From Balanoglossus misakiensis (taxonomy: Eukaryota > Hemichordata), in assembly GCA_040954595.2 (NCBI GenBank), contig CM082597.2, forward strand, positions 7,874,001-7,938,000: a stretch of DNA of 64,000 bases, written 5' to 3'. Of the stretch, positions 20,625 to 32,189 are shown piece after piece; positions within the stretch are counted from its first letter, which is position 1, and every line of letters begins with the position of its first letter. A program made the translations under genes and the position numbers. A model generated the notes under the pieces. The model saw nothing but the letters and a program-made list of their open reading frames with translations. It had not been told where the DNA came from and made no database searches.

Positions 20625-21734
20625 CACTTTCCCCGATCCCTATATATGGAAGTGCTCATTAATATTTAATTATGAAAGCGCCCTCGAGGTCAGACAAGTT
20701 TTTGACCAATCAGAAAGCAGCTATTACGCTCGTAGTGTTCAAGTACTTTGTCTTTTCATGCTTTTGTTCCGGGTTTTATATACCCCATGTTTCTCACTCT
20801 GTAAAACGAAATTCTGTCGGCTAAAAAACTTGCCCGCTGGTATATCGATTCTTTGACCCCGAAGCAACAAGTTTACCATTGCGACTGGATTTTCACCGTT
20901 GCTTTGAGGTTTGAGGCCGTCGTGAATCACGGCGTGGCCATGGGTCCAGCCAAGCACGAAGACATTTCTCCAGGAATCACATCAGGTAGTGATACCTCAA
21001 AATGGGGACTTTTGGCGTCAATTTTGTTAGTCATTGCGGTGATAGGCGTCGGACATCGGAACATGGGTGGACGATATACACACAAGTGCGCCAATCCGTA
21101 CCATGAAGCATGGACAGGGCATATGCGCTTAATGCACAGATATGTTTTTGGAAGGAAGGAAAGGTCATTAAGCCATGCAAACCAGGTACTGATCGATCAA
21201 GTGTCAATGATGTCGACATCACACTGAATAAACCCAATTGACGAACTATATAAACCAATGTAAAATATCGACGAGAATTTTATGAAGTACAAGCTTTTCC
21301 GTGTCTCCTCCGTTGTACATGCGTTCTTCTTGTATACATCGATCGTACACAGTTTTGCTTCATGTCCATGACGTTGATCTGGACTACTACATGTGTAACG
21401 ACACAGAAGGTCGGGTGCCGCTCCGTGTGTGAAAACTTCGCTTGTTATTGACAGCTAACATTTATCTAAAATTGCCAATGAGGGCTTGATCAAAGACAAT
21501 AAAATAACAATGAAAACCGCTTTCCTGAATATCAGCAATCAGATCAGAAAGACGGAGAAGAAACAGTGCACAAACACATTAAAACGTCGCGCGGCACTTG
21601 CAGTTGACTTCAGGTCATCTGACTACTCTTTAATATGCGCACGCATTTGATTGGTCACTTCAGTAAACTTTCAGCACCTTTGACCCTATATGAATATTAA
21701 TGAGCACTTCCATATATAGGGATCGGGGAGAGTG
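20625..21734. mobile_element. 1.1-kb TIR element, present in A and absent in B
   Basis: Inverted ends of about 40 bp start CACTYTCCCCGATCCC and continue TATATATGGAAGTGCTCATT; TATAT flanks both sides (20620-20624, 21735-21739). Copy B lacks it at about 53155, where a single TATATTG is found. An internal + strand ORF (20853-21227, 124 aa, with one hydrophobic stretch) matches no family I know and may be chance. It appears to be a non-autonomous DNA transposon, inserted in the intron after the PAN exon. Confidence 0.75.
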
Positions 21735-21889
21735 TATATTGCAATCTGTATTCAGCATGCAATGTTTAAAATAGCCTTTGATACGCACTCTGGAAAAACT
21801 AGTAAAGGCCCGCTTAATGAGTGGTAATGCATTATTTCTTTTCTAACAGTTTTAGTTTATTTCTTTGCTAACTAGATCCTCTTTTACAG

Positions 21890-22129
21890 ACATAGAAGAT
21901 CCTATCATATCCTGTCCAGAAAGCATAGAAGCAACAACAACCCTTATGGACTCCACTGCAGTCGTCACCTGGCAACCCCCAGATGCATCTGATAATTCTG
22001 GGGATGTTTCTGTATCTGCAAGCCATGAGCCTGGAAGTAATTTTAACATTGGTGTGACTGTTGTGCGGTATATAGCTCGAGACCCTACAGGAAATAATGC
22101 TTCATGTTCATTCAGTGTGACAGTAACAG
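21890..22129 (+). CDS. HYR domain exon, copy A (80 codons, phase 1-1)
   Basis: Between TTTTACAG and GTAAAT, this exon encodes one HYR (hyalin repeat) domain: DPIISCPESIE, then VVTWQPPDASDNSGDVSVSA, then GVTVVRYIARDPTGNNASCS, then FSVTVT. The paired cysteines, the central A-x-DNSG motif and the (Y)xAxDPxGN motif are diagnostic. HYR is an immunoglobulin-like fold found in extracellular proteins. Phase 1 at both ends lets it splice after the PAN exon. In copy B the equivalent exon has lost its 5' part. Confidence 0.88.
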
Positions 22130-22176
22130 GTAAATATCCTACCCAAGACTTACATGTTAATGTTCACTAAATCCAA

Positions 22177-22576
22177 ATTAACAATTGAAAGAACAAAGTG
22201 GAACAACACCAGAGCTTGGCTGTCTGAGGCGGGAACACCTCGTTTATTACAGGTGACCCGCAAAAATGGCCACAAAATCGACTTAATACAAAACTGTATC
22301 ATAGGAAGCATATGTAACACGTGGCTAATGTATAACAAGTACATGAACCCATGGAAAGGGTGGGCGGGTGTGGTTGCGAACGCAGGCTAACCCGTCTTGA
22401 AGTTTGATGTCAAAGGTCACAACACTTAAACTTAATTACTCCCTTTGAGGGCGCTCCACTCGCTCCCCCAAAGGGTCACAATTAACTATTGAAAGAACAA
22501 AAGTGGAACAACACCAGAGCTTGGCTGTCTGAGGCGGGAACACCTCGTTTATTACAGGTGACCCGCAAAAATGGCC
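22177..22576 (-). repeat. Direct terminal repeats of the DIRS-like element (split-direct-repeat arrangement)
   Basis: A 95-bp sequence containing GAACAACACCAGAGCTTGGC and ACACCTCGTTTATTACAGGT occurs at 22177-22271 and again, same orientation, at 22481-22576, with about 209 bp of unique sequence between. This matches the B1-A2-B2 end of elements with split direct repeats such as Ngaro or PAT. The A1 copy expected at the 5' end was not recognised in the window. Confidence 0.7.
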
Positions 22577-22666
22577 AAGGATGAAAGACGGCCAAGCTCT
22601 GAACACGCCAATTTGTAAAAGTAGCATGCAGAAGGCAAATTACATGTGGCAAACAAGAAAAGACAA

Positions 22667-23527
22667 TCAACCCTCGAAAGAGCGCAAAAAACCATTAATG
22701 CGTTCTGAAACCTCAACCCTTTTTGAAAATGGTATCTCCAGATACAAAAGGTAAGCCCCAGATTTCCAGTCCCCATGACTTTGTACAAGCTCCCCACAAA
22801 CATTTGCTGAAAAAGCAGCTGTGGCACCCCCTCTGCGAAAACTGTGGCCAGAAAAGGACCGTGATGGGTAACCGGCTGTATCCAGTAGAGACCGGAGTTT
22901 AGTTGTGAAACTATGGTGGGTTAATGTTAACAACCCTGACCTGCCGGGGTAAACAAATGCTGGGCTTGCCATAGGGGCAGGGATGGCGCTGGTCATCTGG
23001 CGTAAAGCAGTAACTAGATACAGTGGTGAACCTGGCATTTGTAAGATTGGAACTGATTGGATTGTGGCCTGACACTGGTTGGTTTTAGACCATGTGGTAG
23101 CGATAACAACTCCAACTGATGTGAATTTGAAGTTGCGACGGGCTAGGTGTTTAGATGGGTCAAATTTATTTGGGCTCGGGGGAACCAAGTTAGACTTGCG
23201 CAAGAATAAATGGAAGGCCGTGAGAAAGGCTGACCAAAGTGTGGTGTCCAACGGCTTTGACAAATCCAAAAACTTGTAAAGGGTAAGCAAGATAGAAGGC
23301 GTGATGGCTAATTTGCATTTGGGAACTTGAGGGTAGGTGTGTGCGATGCCCTGCAAAGTTAAACGTAAAAACAGATGGTGAACCACTTGCCCGTCAAAAC
23401 CATTCAACTCGTGTAGCAGGCGAACTGCATTAAGGTAGTTTTTCAAGGTACCAACATTTCTAATTGTTGCTGATAAACACTGAACGAACAAAGACAAACT
23501 GGTTGGGGAGGCAGGAACTGGCTTCAA
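22667..23527 (-). CDS. Tyrosine recombinase of DIRS-like element, 286 aa ORF
   Basis: The ORF carries the phage-integrase-like catalytic pattern: FLRKSNLVP with the first Arg, SGHSFRRGGAT with the His-x-x-Arg box, and HGDWKSGAYLLYL with the trailing His/Trp and the nucleophile Tyr. DIRS-group elements use this enzyme instead of a DDE integrase to insert circular DNA. The ORF is open and complete in this copy. An N-terminal part may be missing because it starts at an internal Met and the preceding stretch is in another frame. Confidence 0.85.
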   Translation of the reverse strand: MKPVPASPTSLSLFVQCLSATIRNVGTLKNYLNAVRLLHELNGFDGQVVHHLFLRLTLQGIAHTYPQVPKCKLAITPSILLTLYKFLDLSKPLDTTLWSAFLTAFHLFLRKSNLVPPSPNKFDPSKHLARRNFKFTSVGVVIATTWSKTNQCQATIQSVPILQMPGSPLYLVTALRQMTSAIPAPMASPAFVYPGRSGLLTLTHHSFTTKLRSLLDTAGYPSRSFSGHSFRRGGATAAFSANVCGELVQSHGDWKSGAYLLYLEIPFSKRVEVSERINGFLRSFEG

Positions 23528-23640
23528 ACCATAGAAAATGCAAAACAGGAAGTAAGTCTTCCACTGCGAGTGAAAATTTGAAATTGTCCCATGTGCATAA
23601 GCAGCGGAAATGGTAGAGGTCTACTTTCGGTGGAATATTC

Positions 23641-24703
23641 TTAATCCTTTGTTGAAGACTTCTGCTCCTGTGAAAAATGGAGAAAATACCAGTCATGAGT
23701 GAAATTGAATAATGTGCTGTCGACGTACTTTTCTGTCAATTGTTTAGCCCCTGTCAATTCTATGAATTTGGCATGGCTACGATCATCGGTGTCCCAGTGG
23801 CTAAGTATGTCTGCAATACGATTAGAAGCGCCGCTGACATGTACTGCCTTGATTTGAAACTGATATTGGGCAGCAACGAACCATATTTGCCTTGCGCATT
23901 TCAACATGAGGGGATCTCTCGTACGACGGGAGTTAAGGACGTGAACGGTGGCTTCGTTATCACACTGAATGATAAATTGTCTGCCCGTTAGTTGAGTGGC
24001 CCACAGTTTACATGCAACCATTACAGTCAAGAATTCTAGAATGCTGATGTGGTGTTCTTTGTCACGAATGGTTTGGGGAAATTGGCAAATACTCATCCAG
24101 AAAGGTGCCACCAGCCCCTAGTAAGCATGCATCTGCAGTTGTGAGAAATTGGTCTGGGAACCCCCAATCCCCAGTGGGTAACATTGATATACCATTGAAA
24201 TGCTCTAGGTATGAGGTCCACCACAGAATATCTTTTTTGAACTCGGCATTGATATGGAAACGATGATGTTGACGTCGCAGCGTGCGCAACTTGTCTAATA
24301 ACCTTGAGATAAAGACCCGCCCTGGCCTGACGCAACCTGCCAGAAAGGCCAGTTTACCGATCAGGGACTGTAATTCTCTTTTATTAGACCGTTTCCTAGA
24401 CAACCACATGGGGAGGTACTGTTTAGTTTCTTCAAGTTTCTGCTGTGGCACACTCATAGTCATGTCGATAGTGTTGAATTGCCGACCCAGGAAGGTCATT
24501 ACTGGGGACGGGGAACAAGCTTTTCCCGGTGATTCATCAAGACCAAGCGCAATAAGTAAATTGCCCAACTGAGTGAATGCAAAATCAGCCTTATCGACTG
24601 ATTCCGCACCAGCAAAATCTTCTAAATAATTCACACAATCGCTTCCCTCCTGTTGTGATATATACCGGACTGCATTGGTAGTACGCTGGCATGCAATGGA
24701 GGC
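23641..24703 (-). pseudogene. DIRS reverse transcriptase C-terminal part and RNase H (frameshifted)
   Basis: From 24703 the minus strand reads ACQRTTNAV, then NYLEDFAGAES (the YLDD-type catalytic box, here YLED), the RT thumb and LTTADACLLGAGGTFLDEYL. A 1-base indel near 24075 breaks the frame. RNase H continues in the other frame with ISILEFL, QCDNEATVHVLNSRRTRDPL and SNRIADILSHWD, giving the E, D and D metal ligands. The gypsy insertion at 24704 separates it from the RT N-terminal part. Confidence 0.85.
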
Positions 24704-25094
24704 TGTTACGTTTAGCCGGTTCGCTCAGGATTTTCTATATAGGGTAAATCAGACAGCCTGGGGCGACACTGGATTGTGAAATAAACAGCAACGATTTAAT
24801 GCTCACCACTCAATACAAAACTGCTGGGAGGGAGGCAGCGGATGATGGTGTGTTGTACGATGGCTCTCAAACAATGTTTGTTATGTCTTTAGATCTGTTC
24901 TCCTCCGAGTCTATTGATCGATTGTGTACGAGGCAGCCATGTTTGTCCGGTCTCCGCCAGCCTACCCACAATTCCGGAGTTTATGCATGCAAGTACTGGG
25001 TGCCCCAGCGCCATCTACGGCAAAGCCTGACTAATCTTTCTTTTATATGTGTCAATAAGCAATAGGTGTAATGGTTCGCACGGTCCGCATCACA
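24704..25094 (-). repeat. Gypsy 3' LTR, copy B
   Basis: A 391-bp LTR with minus-strand termini TGTGATG...CGTAACA and a TATAAAAG box (about 25040-25047). Adjacent internal bases 25095-25110 read, on the minus strand, as the polypurine tract AGGAGGGGGCAG that primes plus-strand synthesis. Confidence 0.93.
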
Positions 25095-25241
25095 CTGCCC
25101 CCTCCTAAAAAAGAGTTATCTGTCCCCAGATAACATTACAACAAGCAACTAGAAATAGCAGAACAAGTAATAAACAATGAAACTCTGGTAGGTCCAAAAA
25201 AATTGTCAACAGGGCAAATATCGCCTGATCAGGCATGTCCT

Positions 25242-28200
25242 TTACAGCTCCTCAACGAGACGTCTTGGAGGTTTCCGTGGTCTTCTACTTCGACGCATGC
25301 CTTCGGCGCTCACAGCACTCCCATCTGCCTCCAAAGCATGGGTAAGTTTTGAGTCCTCTTCAACGGACACATCAATGCCAGAATCCTCCAAGGCGTTGTT
25401 AGCATCTGGTTGCAGATGTGCAGTCGTGGGCCCATCCAGTGCGGACTCTGAAATGCTGCCACTAATATCAGCTTCGTCAGCAGGCAATTCCTCCATGCAG
25501 ACATCAGGTCCTCTGCTCTCATTAGGCTGTAGCCAGTCGGCTCTCCAGACACCTGTGTACTTCCACAGTCGGTCCCTATGGACGATCTTGGGTTTGGCAC
25601 GAGGCCCTCTCTGGATTCTATACACAAGATCGTTTATGCAGTCAACAACACCATATGGGCCCTCCCATGGTTTTGCGAGCTTCGGCGAAAGGCCTTTCTT
25701 ATGCTGTGGGTTATATAACCAGACACCGTCGCCTCGTTGAAGCTTTGGTTGCCCTGCCCTGGTATCGTATCGGCGCTTCACTCTGTCACTGCTCCTCTTG
25801 ATGTTGTCTCTGGCAAATGAGTGAACATTTTGCATTCGGTCTTGCAATACTCCGACATACACACCATGAGACTCAGTTTCCTCCTCTGGACGACCATATA
25901 CCAGATCTACTGTAAGTTTCATCTCTCTCCCCAGCATCATCATGGACGGGGTGAAACCGGTAGTCTCATGGACTGCAGTTCTGTAGCTCATCAGGAGGAG
26001 AGGCAGATGTTCATCCCAAGTTTCCTGGTGGTCCTCGACAAATATCGCCAACTGATTCTCAATGGTCCTGTTGTAGCGTTCCACCATTCCGTCTGACTGG
26101 GGGTGCAGTGGGGTCGTCCTCGTCTTTTGTATCCCAAGAAGCCCGCACATTTGCTGGAACACAGCTGCCTCGAAGTTTCGGCCTTGGTCAGAGTGTAATT
26201 CCAGAGGAACACCAAAACGACTCACAAACTCACCAACTACCTTCCTCGCTACTGTTACTGCTTCCTGATTTGGTATCGCAAAACCCTCTGGCCACTTGCT
26301 GAAGTAGTCCATGGCGATGAGAATGAACCGATTTCCTCTTGGCGTCTCAGGAAGGGGACCGAGGACATCGATGGCCAACCTTTCCATGGGCGCGCCCACA
26401 TTGTATATGCCGAGTGGCGCGTGCTTCTTATGATATGGCCCTTTCCGTCTGGCACACTGCTCACACTTCTTGCACCAAAGTTCCACAGACTGTCGACACC
26501 CTACCCAGTAAAATCAATCACTCACGCGAGACAACATCTTCTTGACAGACCAATGTCCTCCTGTACGGGTATCGTGCAACTGCTCAAGAACTTCTTGCTG
26601 TCTGGCTTTGGGTAGTATCAGTTGTCTCTGGATAATACCACCCTCTGGCTTCTCCCATCGGCGATAGAGTACACCCTGGGACAGTTCAAGAGAATCCCAT
26701 TGCGACCAGTATGCTTTGGTGGCGGGGCCATATGGGGACACTACACTCCATTTGGGACGCTCTCTTGAGTTATCCATCCACAACAGGATCGGCCTGATAT
26801 CAGGATCCTCTAACTGGGCCTCACGGAGGTCTGATTTCTTCTCCTTGTCAGCATCATGAGACTCATGTTTCGCTTCTACCTTCCTGGCCACAGAGCTCCC
26901 ACCCCCACCGTACGGTTTCTCAGGCAGCTGTCTCAGCGACCTCTCATTCTGTTGTTCACGTCCTTCTTGCCTATCACAATATTTGCATGAGTTTCCACAT
27001 GGTCTGCGAGACAGGCCGTCAGCATTGAGATGGCTCCGTCCTGCCCTATGCTGGATAAGGAAGTCATACTCCTGGAGTTTCTGGAGCCACCTAGCTGTCT
27101 GCCCCTCTGGACTGTGAAACTTCATAAGCCATTGTAGCGCTGAGTGGTCTGTTCTCACAGTAAACCTCCTGCCATAGAGATAGTGGTGGAAATGGTCGAC
27201 CGCCTTAACCACAGCCAGTAGTTCTTTGCGAGTAACACAGTATCGCTGCTCAGGCCCATGTAGCACACTGCTGTAGTACGATAGCACACGCTCTTCTCCA
27301 TCCTGTTGTCGTTGGGAGAGGACTGCCCCTATTGCACCCTCACTGGCATCCGTGTCGACAATCAGGGGTCCATCCGGCTGAGGGAAACCAAGAACTGGAG
27401 CGGACGTCAACTTCTGCTTCAAGACATTAAATGCCGTCTCGCAATCCGCAGTCCAAGAAAACCTGTGGCCCTTCTGTGTGAGTCGGTGCAGGGGTCTAGC
27501 TATTTCAGCAAATGATGCCACAAACCTGCGGTAATATGAACAAAACCCAAGGAATGCTCGGACTTCCTTAACATTGGATGGAGTTGGCCATGTGGACACT
27601 TCCTCCGTCTTCTCCGCATCAGTCGCCACACCAGCTTCGCTTACAACATGTCCTAGGAAAGCCACTTGACGTCTGAACAGCTCACACTTCTTGGGACTGA
27701 GCTTCAGCCTAGCTTTCCGCAAACGGTTCATGACCTGTTTCAAGTGGCTCATCTCCTCATCGAAGCTCTTCCCGTGCATGATGATGTCGTCAAGATAGAC
27801 CAAAACCACAGTCCATGGCAGACCTCTCAGCACCTGCTCCATCAGCCTCTCAAACGTGGCAGGCGCGTTACATAATCCGAAAGGCATCACAACGAACTGC
27901 CACAAACCACTTCCTGCGGTAAAACTGGTCTTCTCCCGATCTTCCTCAGCCACTTCGACCTGCCAGTACCCGCTCTTAAGATCCAGGGTGGAAAACCAGG
28001 AGGAGCCCGCTAGAGAATCAAGAGTTGCGTCAATTCTGGGCAGTGGGTATGAGTCCTTCCGGGTAACCTCGTTTAACCTCCTATAGTCCACACAGAAACG
28101 CGTTGATCCGTCTTTCTTTCTAACTAACACGATAGACGATGCCCACGGGCTCTTTGACGGCTCTATAACTCCCTCTGCATACATCTTGTCAATCTCCGAC

Positions 28201-29390
28201 AAGGCTTCAGCTTGTTTCACGGGCGGCAGTCTCCTTGGTCGCTGTCTGATAGGTGCTGCGTTTCCGGTGTGTATTGTGTGCTCAACGATATCTGTTTTAC
28301 CAAGGTCCTTACTGCCCTTGGAGAACACATCCTGAAATTCTTTCAGGAATTTCCTCAAAGAATCACATTGTTCTCGAGAAAGTCCATTGCAGCTTCGGTG
28401 ATATAGATCCTCTAAATAGTCTGGCATCCTAGATTGGTTCCTGTCAGCAACGGGGTCCTCCACCGGCACAGACCCTCCATCTGGTGCCTCCACACTGCAG
28501 ACAGTCTCAACAGATCCCAATGTATTGCCTTTCCTCAGTGTTCTCCTTTGCTGAGTTACAGTCATCAGCCGCACTGGAACGCAATCGCCACTGGTATCAA
28601 CCAAAGTCTTCCCAACAACAACGCCCTTACAGCTGAAACTCTTCCCAGGTTCTACCAATCCCCAGCCACTGTGCCGCTTAGGTCCGGTCATTCGGCCTTG
28701 TATGATTGCTTTGCTCATAGGTGGAATAGTGACATTCCTATCGACCACCACTCTGCATAAAGTGAACTCCTCTTGAGTCATTGCTGCCCTAGCTGGCTGA
28801 TCAAAGGGGACATCTTCATTACCAATCCGCAAACATCTGTGTATCAGGTCTGGCGTACTGTTGTGCTGCGCGAAGAAATCAGTGCCAAGGAGAACATCAT
28901 CTGAAATGTCAGCTACCCATACATTATGGTGTACAATGGTTTTGCCAAGTTGAATGGGCAGTAATCCACGTCCCTTCACAGGTGATGTACCACCGCAGGC
29001 TATCTTTATGTAGACCTTGTCTGTAAGTGTGATTGTTGGCGGTAACTTTCTCTGCCGCATAAGTACATCAGTCTTTATGATAGTCGCGTCAAACCCGGTG
29101 TCCAGCACAATCTTACAGGGAACGCCATCAACAAAACCGCGTACTATGGGCGTAAGGTCAGGTCCAGACACATGGCCTGCGCGAATGATAACATCAGGGG
29201 CAATGTCCTTATCAATAATGCCAGCTGAGTTCTGCCCGCGAACCCAGCTCCTACTCGTTTCCCGAAACAGTTGTTGGCACCGCTGAATCACGCTTTTCCT
29301 TTGGGCAGTCTCTAGCAAAGTGGCCCACCTGGTCACAATTCCAGCATTTCTTGTCCTTCGAGGGCTGGTTCTTTCTACGCACTGGTCCAC
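25242..29390 (-). pseudogene. pol: Gypsy Pol (protease, RT, RNase H, integrase) with one nonsense codon
   Basis: The first ORF (29390-26514) has the protease DTG at residues 97-99, an RT core with VDYRRLNEVTRKDSYPLPR and YLDD at 532-535, and RNase H starting DTDAS at 679-683. It ends at a TGA within the integrase zinc-binding HHCC region. The same frame resumes at once (26513-25242) with the Cys pair CKKCEQC, the integrase catalytic D (DVLGPLP), D (SDQGRNF) and E (VERYNRT), and a GPY-like C-terminal module (KPWEGPYGVV). So one stop separates two otherwise open halves. About the first 50 residues of the ORF are an out-of-frame shadow of gag caused by the base lost at the gag-pol junction. Confidence 0.92.
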
Positions 29391-30839
29391 TGGGCCTAGC
29401 CTCCAGCTCGTCCATTACCTTTTGTAGCATCTGGCTAATGTGTCCAAATAACTGGCCGGTTTCATCACGATCTGCTGCCACATTGGAATCACTTTTGTCA
29501 GGGGTGCAGGTCCTTCGTACGAGGTCATCACTGTGGGTATTGCGTCCCCTAGTCTTACTTGCGATCAAAAAGGACTCCAACTCCAATGATTTTTCGGTTT
29601 GGCTTGTCTCAGGCGTAGCCGCATATCGTCGTCATTCACCACATCAACAAACTGGTCGCACGCCAGGTCATCCTGTAATTCGCTAGACATGGTCGGATAT
29701 GCCAATCTTACCAATCGCTCAATGTCACCAGCCAACTCAGGTAGACTTTCCCCCTTGCGTTTCACCCTATTCTCAAAACGGACACGGGAGAGGTCAGTCT
29801 GGTGCGCCGTACCATATCCAGCCGACAATGCCGCCACCAAGGACTGGTAGTCTTGACGTTTCTGCCCAGGTAGGTTACTTAAAACGGTTAGGGCAGGTCC
29901 TTTAAGATTAGATGCCAGATACAGTGCTTGCTGGTGTTCATTCCAACCATTCATCTGTGCCACCAGCTCGAACTGCGCCTGATACGCCTCCCATGTGGTC
30001 GATCCATCGAACGCCGTTGGCCTCTGAAGTGGTTTGCTGGCATTATTAAAGGAGCTGCAAAGTGCTGATTCCGCCTGGCGAATTGGAGTACCCACCGGCC
30101 TTGGGGCAGAAATGTCCAAGGGGATTGGCTTTGACATGAACTGGGGACTGCCACTAGAGGGCGCCATCACCAATGGGGTAGATGTGTGTTGCATGGCACG
30201 TCCATATTTCCCCTGGGACTCAGGATCCATAGCAGGCTGTGGCCCTTTAACGTCAAATGTTTCCTCCAATCCACACATTCTTTTCTCAACCCTCTCCTGA
30301 TTAAAGGCGACATCCTGCCTTAGCTTTAATTGTTCATCACTCATTCTCTTCATCTGATCTCTCATTTCTTGTACCGTAGCTGTCACTGCAAGCATGCTTT
30401 TCTCCGTCTTTTCAACTCTCGCATTTGTGGCTTCATGTCGCTGTATTACTTCGCTCATCCCTCTACTCATTTCATGTTGTGATGTTAACACTGTCTGGAA
30501 ATAGCTTGTAAAATCTTCCCGCATACTGTTAATGCTATCACTGGACTGGCTTTGACTCATTTGCTGGGCAGCAATGAAATCATCCCACCTTTGTTTCTGG
30601 TCTGCGTTCATGTCCAACAGAATCTGTCCCGTCGGAGCTTTGGACAACTCAACCCCCGATGCGTGGGTAGGCTGGACGCTTTCTACATCAGCTGGCTGTA
30701 TGTCACTCTCTATCAATGTGACCTCTGGAAGCAGCAACTGTGTGGCGTCACATGTTTCTCCCATACCAGAATCCACAGCGGGTTTGTCAAAACCACCAGC
30801 CTGTCCCTTGAACATAATTTCGTGGCTATCCTCCATCAT
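29251..30839 (-). pseudogene. gag: Gypsy Gag, frameshifted, copy B
   Basis: Two overlapping ORFs (30839-29565 and 29586-29251) together match the intact copy-A gag. The break is a T run of five bases at about 29588-29592 where copy A has six. The CCHC knuckle (CWNCDQVGHFARDC) lies on the downstream piece, so a product from the start codon would lack nucleic-acid binding. The slippery heptamer remains at 29257-29263. Confidence 0.92.
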
Positions 30840-30863
30840 CTCAGTTTGTCCGAAATTATAGAA

Positions 30864-30882
30864 AATCCCACTTCTGACACCA
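30864..30882 (-). other. Primer binding site (tRNA-Leu), copy B
   Basis: Identical to the copy-A site: TGGTGTCAGAAGTGGGATT on the minus strand, one base inside the 5' LTR. Confidence 0.8.
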
Positions 30883-30883
30883 A

Positions 30884-31274
30884 TGTTACGTTTAGCCGCT
30901 TCGCTCAGGATTTTCTATATAGGGTAAATCAGAAAGCCTGGGACGACACTGGATTGTGAAATAAACAGCAACGATTTAATGCTCACCACTCAATACAAAA
31001 CTGCTGGGAGGGAGGCAGCGGATGATGGTGTGTTGTACGATGGCTCTCAAACAATGTTTGTTATGTCTTTAGATCTGTTCTCCTCCGAGTCTATTGATTG
31101 ATTGTGTACGAGGCAGCCATGTTTGTCCGGTCTCCGCCAGCCTACCCACAATTCCGGAGTTTATGCTTGCAAGTACTGGGTGCCCCAGCGCCATCTACGG
31201 CAAAGCCTGACTAATCTTTCTTTTATATGTGTCGATAAGCAATAGGTGTAATGGTTCGCACGGTCTGCATCACA
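30884..31274 (-). repeat. Gypsy 5' LTR, copy B
   Basis: A 391-bp LTR, nearly identical to 2553-2943 and about 98% identical to the 3' LTR. It ends at 31274, followed by the target duplication GAGGC (31275-31279). Confidence 0.93.
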
Positions 31275-31946
31275 GAGGCCATTCGTAACCCAAAGGGCAA
31301 TTTAGTGTCAAAGAAAATCATTTCTCTCCACCTGTACCCCAATAGGAAATAGTCGTGCGGATCGACAGGAATTTGGCAGTAAGCCCATTTCAAATCACGC
31401 TTGTAAAGTAGACAACCAGGGACTTTTATTCTGATAAGCTTAGTGAGATCATCGACGCCAGGGTAAGTCAAGGAAAAAGGCCCGTCCAAATAGAAATCAG
31501 AAGGTATCCCATCATTCACTGAGTGGCCGATAGGGAAACTCAGATCGATAACCACCCGCCGATCCGGCGAATCCTTCTTGTCAACAGTTTGAAGCGGTGA
31601 TAACATAAGAGGTTTGTCAAAGGGATTGTCGTGAAAGGGCCCGACTGAACCGCCTAGGGCTACCTCCTTAGAGATATATCTGTCTACATGAAGATGAGTT
31701 CCATTTTTTATTGGTATGCCCAGTATATCAGTGTATTAGAGAGAGATTTATCCCAAAATTCTTCTATGACACACCCCATGAGTGGAAATTTACTTTATTA
31801 CTTCAGTCAAACAAACCATACATAGTACAAAATCTTGCCAGATACATCTTTTATGCTTTTAAACAGCGACATAAACTCCTGGATGATGATCCAGAGTAAA
31901 ACTGTACGAGGAACGAACCCTCAAGCGACTGTAAATTTTGATATTT

Positions 31947-32172
31947 AGGGTTTCAAGACCAGAGGGGTCTCGAAACCCTCTTGAAATCGTGTTGTTTTTG
32001 GGGGCACAAGCGCCCTCAGGCGGCTTGTGCCCCCATTGGTATTGTTGGAATTTTTCTTTATTATTATTACGGGCCCAAGCCAAGCCAGGCTTGGGCCCGT
32101 ATTGGTTTCGCTGGGGTTTTTCTGTCTTTCTTTCTTTCTTAGGGCCCAAGCGCACGCAAGCGCTTGGGCCCT
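31947..32172. repeat. Four stacked head hairpins at the left end of the nested repeat
   Basis: Perfect or near-perfect stems: AGGGTTTCAAGACC/GGTCTCGAAACCCT (31947-31979), GGGGGCACAAGC/GCTTGTGCCCCC (32000-32034), ACGGGCCCAAGCC/GGCTTGGGCCCGT (32069-32100) and AGGGCCCAAGCGC/GCGCTTGGGCCCT (32141-32172). The last three are followed by ATTGGT...TTGG and then a microsatellite. A fifth head lies at 37600-37631. The stems match the complementary sequences in the body tails downstream. Confidence 0.85.
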
Positions 32173-32189
32173 ATTGGTTTCGTTGGGGT

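Larger units (their letters stand above)
22177..24703 (-). mobile_element. DIRS/Ngaro-like element, 3' half (RT end, RNase H, tyrosine recombinase)
   Basis: Minus-strand order from 24703 downwards: the end of the RT palm, RNase H, a tyrosine recombinase and a terminal repeat structure. The RT reading is continuous with the fragment beyond the gypsy element (31280 upwards), so the gypsy element inserted in this copy, duplicating GAGGC (24699-24703 and 31275-31279). The element sits about 50 bp downstream of the copy-A HYR exon, in what would be an intron, in antisense orientation. Confidence 0.87.
24704..31274 (-). mobile_element. Complete-length Ty3/gypsy retrotransposon, copy B, 6571 bp
   Basis: Minus-strand element bounded by 391-bp LTRs (24704-25094, 30884-31274) and flanked by the 5-bp duplication GAGGC. 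Internal order is primer site, gag, pol (protease, RT, RNase H, integrase) and polypurine tract. The LTRs differ at about 7 of 391 positions. At least three lesions disable it: a gag frameshift near 29587, loss of a base at the gag-pol junction near 29236, and a nonsense codon in integrase at 26514-26516. It sits inside the DIRS reverse transcriptase. Confidence 0.95.

Noticed and set aside
20853-21227. 124-aa ORF with a hydrophobic stretch, considered as a small membrane protein
   Set aside because: It lies inside a TIR element missing from copy B and has no known domain; kept only as a remark.
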